Assembly: GCA_030620095.1 (NCBI GenBank)
Contig: JAUTXW010002178.1
Coordinates: 22,501 to 86,500 of the forward strand
From: Kuschelorhynchus macadamiae
Taxonomy: Eukaryota > Arthropoda > Insecta > Coleoptera > Curculionidae
Reading direction: 5' to 3'
Length of the DNA stretch: 64,000 bases
Shown: positions 59,141 through 64,000 of the stretch, piece by piece
Numbering within the stretch: the first letter of the stretch is position 1
Layout: each line of letters opens with the position of its first letter
Notes under the pieces: model-generated
The model's input: the letters and a program-made list of their open reading frames with translations, nothing else
Told to the model about the DNA's origin: nothing
The model's database searches: none
Made by a program: the position numbers and the translations under genes

Positions 59141-61849
59141 TACAGGGTGTCCCGAATTGCAGTGTTCAAACTTTAACAGCGCATTCTGCATTCAAAATAA
59201 GCCCTAATTTTCTATATAAACATATATCGGCAAATGCTTCGTTTTCGAAATACAGGGTGTTAAAGTTTTAAGAAAAAAATTGTTTTTTAGTCATAACTTT
59301 TTTATTACTTGAGATATTGTTATTAAATTTGGTAAACGGCCTTGAAGTAACAAAAGGCAGTTTTTGATTTGAAATATTTTTTAATTTTTCATCAGTGGCG
59401 TCCGTACGGGATTTTTTATTGAATATTCTTGAAGAAAAAATGGTACGCTACTGCTTTTTCTGAAAACAAAAATCATTCCTAAAATCCCCACTCAGCTTGG
59501 AGCAAATTTGATCCCTTGTCTTTTTTTCGTGCGGTGTAAGGATTTCGAGTAAAAAACTAAAAACCATTTTTATGTATGGCATAGTTAAAATTTCCATTAT
59601 TGGTAATTTCAGTAGCAAAACCTTTAAGGTGGGATTGTAACAGCAAGTTTTTAAAATTATTTGGTTTCCGATATTTATTTCATGCATTCCGGGTGAGTTC
59701 ATAATTTCTGAACAACGTATGTAGGGTTTCTAAAATAAAAGCTTGTCTGACAACTAAGGAGAGATGACGTCATCGACCCGTTGTAATGGAGATTTGCATT
59801 ATGTTTGGGTTATCAGGGTGACATCGCAGAAGTTAGCAGGCAACCTATTAAAATCTAATGTCCTTGGTACTTACCATCATTCCTTCATTGTCGACTCTTG
59901 GTATGCCATGATTGCATTTTTGTGATAATGGAACAATTGCTAGGTTCGTCTATAAAGTATGACAGATGAGTTTATAATTCTAAAATCGTCGATTCATTTT
60001 GTAAAACGGTAATTAGAATTAATTCAATTTTGAAGATGATACTTCATTTTACAGAAACTACTCTTTATTAACTAAGTTCGTAATTAATTTTACAAAAACT
60101 AGAATTCATAACTTTTATTAACTTAGATCGTGAAAAAAATTTATAGAGCACTTTAAATATCATTAAGGATTAATGTGGACCTTAAAATTCACAATAATTG
60201 CTCAAAATGAGCTCCTCTAACTTCGACACATTTTCGGCATCTGCTCTTAACTGTGTCAGTGGCATGGCGTATAAAATTCGTATTGGCTCGCAAAGTTTCA
60301 CAGGCTTGCTCTATCCTTAGAATCAGTTCTTCTTTTGTATGAACTGGTCTGGAATAAACTAAATTTTTCAAATAACCCCACACAAAGAAGTCGACAGGTG
60401 TGAGGTCAGGGGAACGTGGTCGCCAGGCTGTAGCTCCTAATCGTCCAATCCACCGTTCTGGATAATTATTATTTAACCACTCGCGATTTACAAGTGCAAA
60501 ATGCGCGGGAGCCCCGTCCATTTGAACCCAGAATTCGTTTCTAAGATTTAGAGGAATATTTTCTAGATATTGAAATAACTCATTTTGCAGAAAATCATTA
60601 AATAACTGTCCGGGGCCCGCAAAAAATTTCATTTATTACACCACACCAAACATACACAGAAAGTTCTTGCTGAAATGCTCTAGTTCGTACAACACGTGGA
60701 TTGTCATGGCTCCAGATTCGTAAATTATGGAAATTTACTGAGCCCCTTCGGGTAAATGTGGCTTCATGAGTCCATAAAATTTTTTTTGAGAAGTTCTCGT
60801 CTTCCTCTATTTGGCGCAAAAACCAATTGCAAAAACTGACACGTTTTTCGGCATCACCAGGTTTTAAGTTTTGAACTGGCTGCGTCTGAAATGGCTTCCT
60901 GTAATTTTTCCTCAAAACGCGATGAACCTTATTTTTAGAAACAAAAACTGCGTTGCCTTGTAAATTATGAGCTGCTCTTCGTAGGCTTAATGTCCTATCG
61001 TTGTCAAACTTATTTGTTCATTTCTCCTACCTTCGTTTCTCGGATTCTTTTTGAGTCCAAAATTCCTAAACATTAAATGCGTTTTAATGAAAACTTGTTT
61101 GCAAGGTAATCTTCTATTTGGAAATCTTCGTTGGTATTCCCGTACTGCTGCATTTGCATTTCCATTACAGAAACGATAAACGAAATCAGCATACTCAAAG
61201 TTACTGAATAACACCATTTTGAAATCACTAGATAGACTGATAATTACCTTTTTGTATAAACTGTAATGTACCTGACATTTATTTACTCTAAAAACTCAAA
61301 TGTCACACTTTAAAGACGAAACTAGCAATTGTTCAATTGTCACAAAAATGCAATCATGGCATACCAAGATGTTAAAGGTTTTGCCACTGAAATAATTAAC
61401 AATAATGGAAATTTTAACTACGCCATACATAAAAATAGTTTTTAGTTTTTAACTCGAAATCCTTGCATCGCACGAAAAAAAGGCAAGGGATCAAATTTGC
61501 TCCAAACTGAGTGGGGATTTTAGGAATGATTTTTGTTTTCAGAAAAAGCAGTAGCGTACCATTTTTTCTTCAAGAATATTCAATAAAAAATTCTGTACGG
61601 ACGCCACTGATAAAGAATTAAAAAATATTTCAAATCAAAAAATGCCTTTTGTTACTCAAATGCTGTTTACCAAATTTAATAACAATATCTCAAGTACTAA
61701 AAAAGTTATGACTAAATAACAATTTTTTTCTTAAAACTTTAACACCCTGTATTTCGAAAACGAAGCATTTGCCGATATATGTTTATATAGAAAATTGAAT
61801 GCAGAATGCGCTGTTAAAGTTTGGACACTGCAATTCCGGACACCCTGTA
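59141..61849 (-). mobile_element. Tc1/mariner-like element with ~460-bp TIRs
   Basis: Outer ends TACAGGGTGTCC (59141) and GGACACCCTGTA (61849), TA on both sides (59139-59140 and 61850-61851). The terminal inverted repeats run from 59141 to about 59611 and from about 61389 to 61849 with few differences. A second inverted block (59893-59975 with about 61290-61372) shows the left arm carries about 280 bp absent from the right. It inserted into the hAT transposase gene. Contains one degraded transposase on the minus strand. Confidence 0.88.
60189..61217 (-). pseudogene. mariner-like transposase, DD41D spacing, frameshifted
   Basis: N-terminal helix-turn-helix at 61217-60987 (MVLFSNFEYADFVYRFCNGN, YQRRFPNRRLP). 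Catalytic part in two frames: ILWTHEATFTRRGSVNFHN (near 60780), where the usual first catalytic Asp (xTDEATF) reads His; then FWVQMDGAPAHFALVN (60530) and RPRSPDLTPVDFFVWGYLKN (60405). Forty-one residues separate the second and third Asp. C-terminal tail CRKCVEVRGAHFEQLL. A gap or frameshift lies near 60990-60920 and another near 60615. Inactive because of both the lost Asp and the broken frame. Confidence 0.85.
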
Positions 61850-63209
61850 TAATGCATCTGCTGTACGATTTTCGAACACATTCTTAAAACCTAAAAATCG
61901 CCCTTGAATACTTCCGTCTGTTTTAACGGAGCGTATTGTTATAGATTATTGGCTAAAATTAGTGATATCAGTTGTTTCGGACAGAATAATAGCAATGAAT
62001 CGCGCCTCGCCAATCTTATGCTTAATTCTTTTTAGAATAATGGTTGCAACAGCGGAAATTAAATAATTGTGGATTCGATTCGACGTTCCGCGGAAAACGG
62101 TAGACTGCTCTAAATGATTTTTTAAGCGATCGTTACATTTAGCTATTAAACTGAGTAAATCTTGAAAATTTCCTCTATTTGAAGAAACCCTTGTTTCGTC
62201 ATGACCTCTAAATCCTAATTCGTGCTGCCCGAGAAAACAAACAACATCGATAAGTCTTCTTAATATTTGCCTATTTTTATCGACATTGTGTTGGCGGTAA
62301 CTAATTTCCAACTGTTTATTAAGGGCGTGTTCAAATCTGGTTTTGCCGAAGACGTTTTCTTTTATGACGGCCTGCAAGTGCTCTTTGGACATAATGTGTC
62401 TTTTTACAGCTTTAAGGAAATTGTTTAAATCGGAAAAACCAGTTTTATTCCAGAGACCTTTTTCATTTTCCAAAAGTAAACATGGCCAACAAAATAATTT
62501 ATTTATATTTTCACACCCTGTTAGCCATTTAAATTGTTCGTATTGTTTTCCGGATAAAAATGTCTAATACAGTTTTTCATTTATGTGGTTAAATTTTTCA
62601 TAGGCGGTTTTGCCCTTCCTTTGGAATTTATTTCAAGCTTATCAGCGAAGTTTAATGTTGAAAATCCCTCTATTATTAAGACACACACCACACATTCACA
62701 CACACTCTTCTTACTAAATTCTCCAACATTTTCAACGTTATTACCGACAGCCGAAGTTGACGGTATTTGCATATCCACGTCCGTATTATTGTCTTCCATA
62801 TGGCACCATGCAAGACGCGACGTACGTATCACACAACACACGGATAGCCGTTCAAACAAAGAACCTACTCCAACGATAGCTTCCGCCCCCACTTAAAAGA
62901 CGCGACTGAAATGCAAAAATTACAAACAGCCGGTGGAAAGTTCAATAACCACTGGCTCGACTCACAGGAAATCAAGCATACAGGACTTGGCTGCAGAGAA
63001 GCTAGCGGCCCGCATAGGTTCTATTCCATTTTCTATTGTCGCTCGGTCGGAGTCAAGGCCACATTTATGGCTTGATAATTAAGATAATATTTTAGCATTT
63101 TTAATATAAACTAAATTTTTCCTATTTCAAAAATTACATTTTAGAAGATGTTTTGTAATTCTTTTTGGGGAAGACTGCTTCCCTTGCTTCCATGGACTGC
63201 ACGCCCCTA

Positions 63210-63260
63210 CTACTACACCGAAATAAACCACGAACCACTTTACAAATGAATTACAACATC
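63210..63260 (-). repeat. SINE-like repeat copy (right piece)
   Basis: 'gaaataaaccacgaacca' continues the repeat interrupted at 57832; the same stretch occurs at 15963-15982 in the first SINE-like unit. Confidence 0.5.
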
Positions 63261-63575
63261 CTACAAATTAAGAATACACTAATTTCACTTAAAAATATTT
63301 AAACATTTTGGATATGGTTGAGCAGTGTACTCTTGAATTGCCTAACAGATGTTGGCATTTTTATTTTATTTGGTGGGTTGTATTTGACTATAACATTGTG
63401 GACTAATCATTTCATGGATCTTCTTAAATTGGTTCGGTATATATACATGCACTTGATTATTATTTCGAGTTAAGCTAATACTTATTTGTAAATAAAAATC
63501 ATCGTTAGGTAGAACTATCCTTTTTTTTTACTGTAAGTCTCACACCACGGTTTAGCTTCAGACATCTATGTGAAT
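63261..63575. other. AT-rich spacer
   Basis: No recognised feature. Confidence 0.4.
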
Positions 63576-63944
63576 TCAGATCAAACAGGTCCAAAACACT
63601 AGCGCAGTAACCAAAATAAGGCTGTATTGGTGAAAACACTGTAATGCTACACCATTAATGCCATAATATGAAAGTTTTTGCACCAAAATTTCTCTATCTG
63701 TTGTCTTAAAAGCGCGTCTAAATTCTACAAAATTTCTATTATATATTTTTCTTGGTCTGTTTGATTTATCCATGTTATTACTGTTAATTGGATAGCTACT
63801 CACAAGAATGATTTTTACGAAAATAAGATTGATGTCCAATGAATTATTTACATTAAAATATGTATACAATTGATTATATATAGATACTTCCAAAAGCTTT
63901 TCTGTGCATGGCAATGTGTTTATTAGCCTAAAATTCACAGCCAC
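63576..63944 (-). pseudogene. Non-LTR reverse-transcriptase fragment with internal deletion
   Basis: The minus strand reads NFRLINTLPCTEKLLEVSIY (the usual 'xRPIxxLPxxxKxxE' block), LYTYFNVNNSLDINLIF, then jumps to NFVEFRRAFKTTDREILVQK and LSYYGINGVALQCF, the block with the first catalytic Asp; here that motif reads VEFRRAFKTTDRE where LINEs usually have LDFxKAFDTV. The segment between is shortened and the frame is lost afterwards. The rest may lie beyond the window edge. Confidence 0.65.
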
Positions 63945-64000
63945 GTCCTTGTTTTCAATTTTTGTAATAAGTACTATTGAACTAAATTTTAAGTCATCTT

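Larger units (their letters stand above)
57885..62892 (-). pseudogene. hAT transposase (ZMYM/TTF zinc-finger type), split and decayed
   Basis: N-to-C on the minus strand: probable start MEDNNTDVDMQIPSTSAVG (near 62805); LEINSKGRAKPPMKN; a TTF-type zinc-finger remnant (WLTGCENINKLFCWPCLLLE, near 62520-62460); HIMSKEHLQ; RFIAIILSETTDITNFSQ then an in-frame stop at about 61946; mariner insertion; LVAQSYDGAAVMAGQLGGLE and VHCFAHKLNLVLSQSI (59095-58960); and the dimerisation domain LTIPATSSSVERNFSTLKRI near 58100. The SYDGAAVMAG and SSSVERNFSTLKRIK blocks are diagnostic of this hAT group. Several frameshifts plus the insertion make it inactive. Confidence 0.85.
57833..63209 (-). mobile_element. 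hAT transposon with 8-bp target duplication, interrupted by a mariner
   Basis: Left end CAGGGGCGTGCGG (57833), right end TGCACGCCCCTA (63209): 11-bp inverted ends differing at the outermost base. The flanks are ctactaca at 57825-57832 and ctactaca at 63210-63217, a perfect 8-bp duplication. Both ends carry a subterminal gggaagca block. Inside is a decayed hAT transposase on the minus strand, split by the mariner-like element at 59141-61849. Without that insertion the hAT would be about 2.67 kb. Confidence 0.88.

Noticed and set aside
62585..62896. 103-codon plus-strand frame
   Set aside because: Antisense of the hAT transposase N-terminal region.

Overview
The window reads as nuclear DNA of an arthropod, most likely an insect (a beetle is plausible, but that is inference). 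The composition is strongly AT-rich. The only host-type coding signal is a split immunoglobulin-domain gene with kilobase introns. Almost everything else is transposable-element DNA of insect-typical kinds: Transib, Tigger/pogo, hAT, Tc1/mariner, Penelope-like, CR1-like LINEs, MITEs and a tRNA-derived SINE-like repeat. No bacterial-style operons, rRNA, CRISPR array or intact tRNA gene were seen.

Region by region. 1-5082: a ~1.85-kb near-identical direct duplication spaced 3234 bp apart, starting inside an array of ~140-bp repeats that recurs at 8.7-10.5, 12.3-12.95, 24.3-24.6 and 53.4-53.7 kb. 5-12 kb: non-coding, with inverted repeats and a MITE. 12.95-15.49 kb: a TIR- and TA-bounded, decayed Tigger/pogo transposon. 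15.65-16.44 kb: two tandem tRNA-derived SINE-like repeats. 17.12-26.16 kb: a fold-back Penelope-like element (GIY-YIG relic, hammerhead-like motifs in both arms) split by an 8.15-kb insertion with perfect 40-bp TIRs and no recognisable transposase. 26.218-30.044 kb: an apparently complete Transib transposon with near-perfect 38-bp TIRs starting CACACTG, a 5-bp CGACG target duplication and an intact RAG1-like transposase.

From 30.9 to at least 54.8 kb runs the host gene on the + strand: four phase-compatible exons (30904-31269, 38196-38322, 50935-51131, 54712-54813) encoding two Ig-like domains and a Ser/Asn/acidic stalk. A second phase-compatible exon with its own stop (53039-53241) could give an alternative ending. 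Its introns hold mariner, hAT, LINE and DDE relics, four (TA)n arrays (one ~770 bp), MITEs and a 5'-truncated CR1-like LINE with esterase, endonuclease and reverse-transcriptase domains.

57.64-63.26 kb is a three-level nest: a SINE-like repeat cut by a hAT element (8-bp duplication ctactaca), itself cut by a DD41D-spaced mariner-like element with TIRs of about 460 bp (TA duplication). A reverse-transcriptase relic closes the window on the minus strand.

The most notable item is the Transib element: ends, target duplication, DDE and zinc-binding residues, and a two-exon transposase model all look intact.
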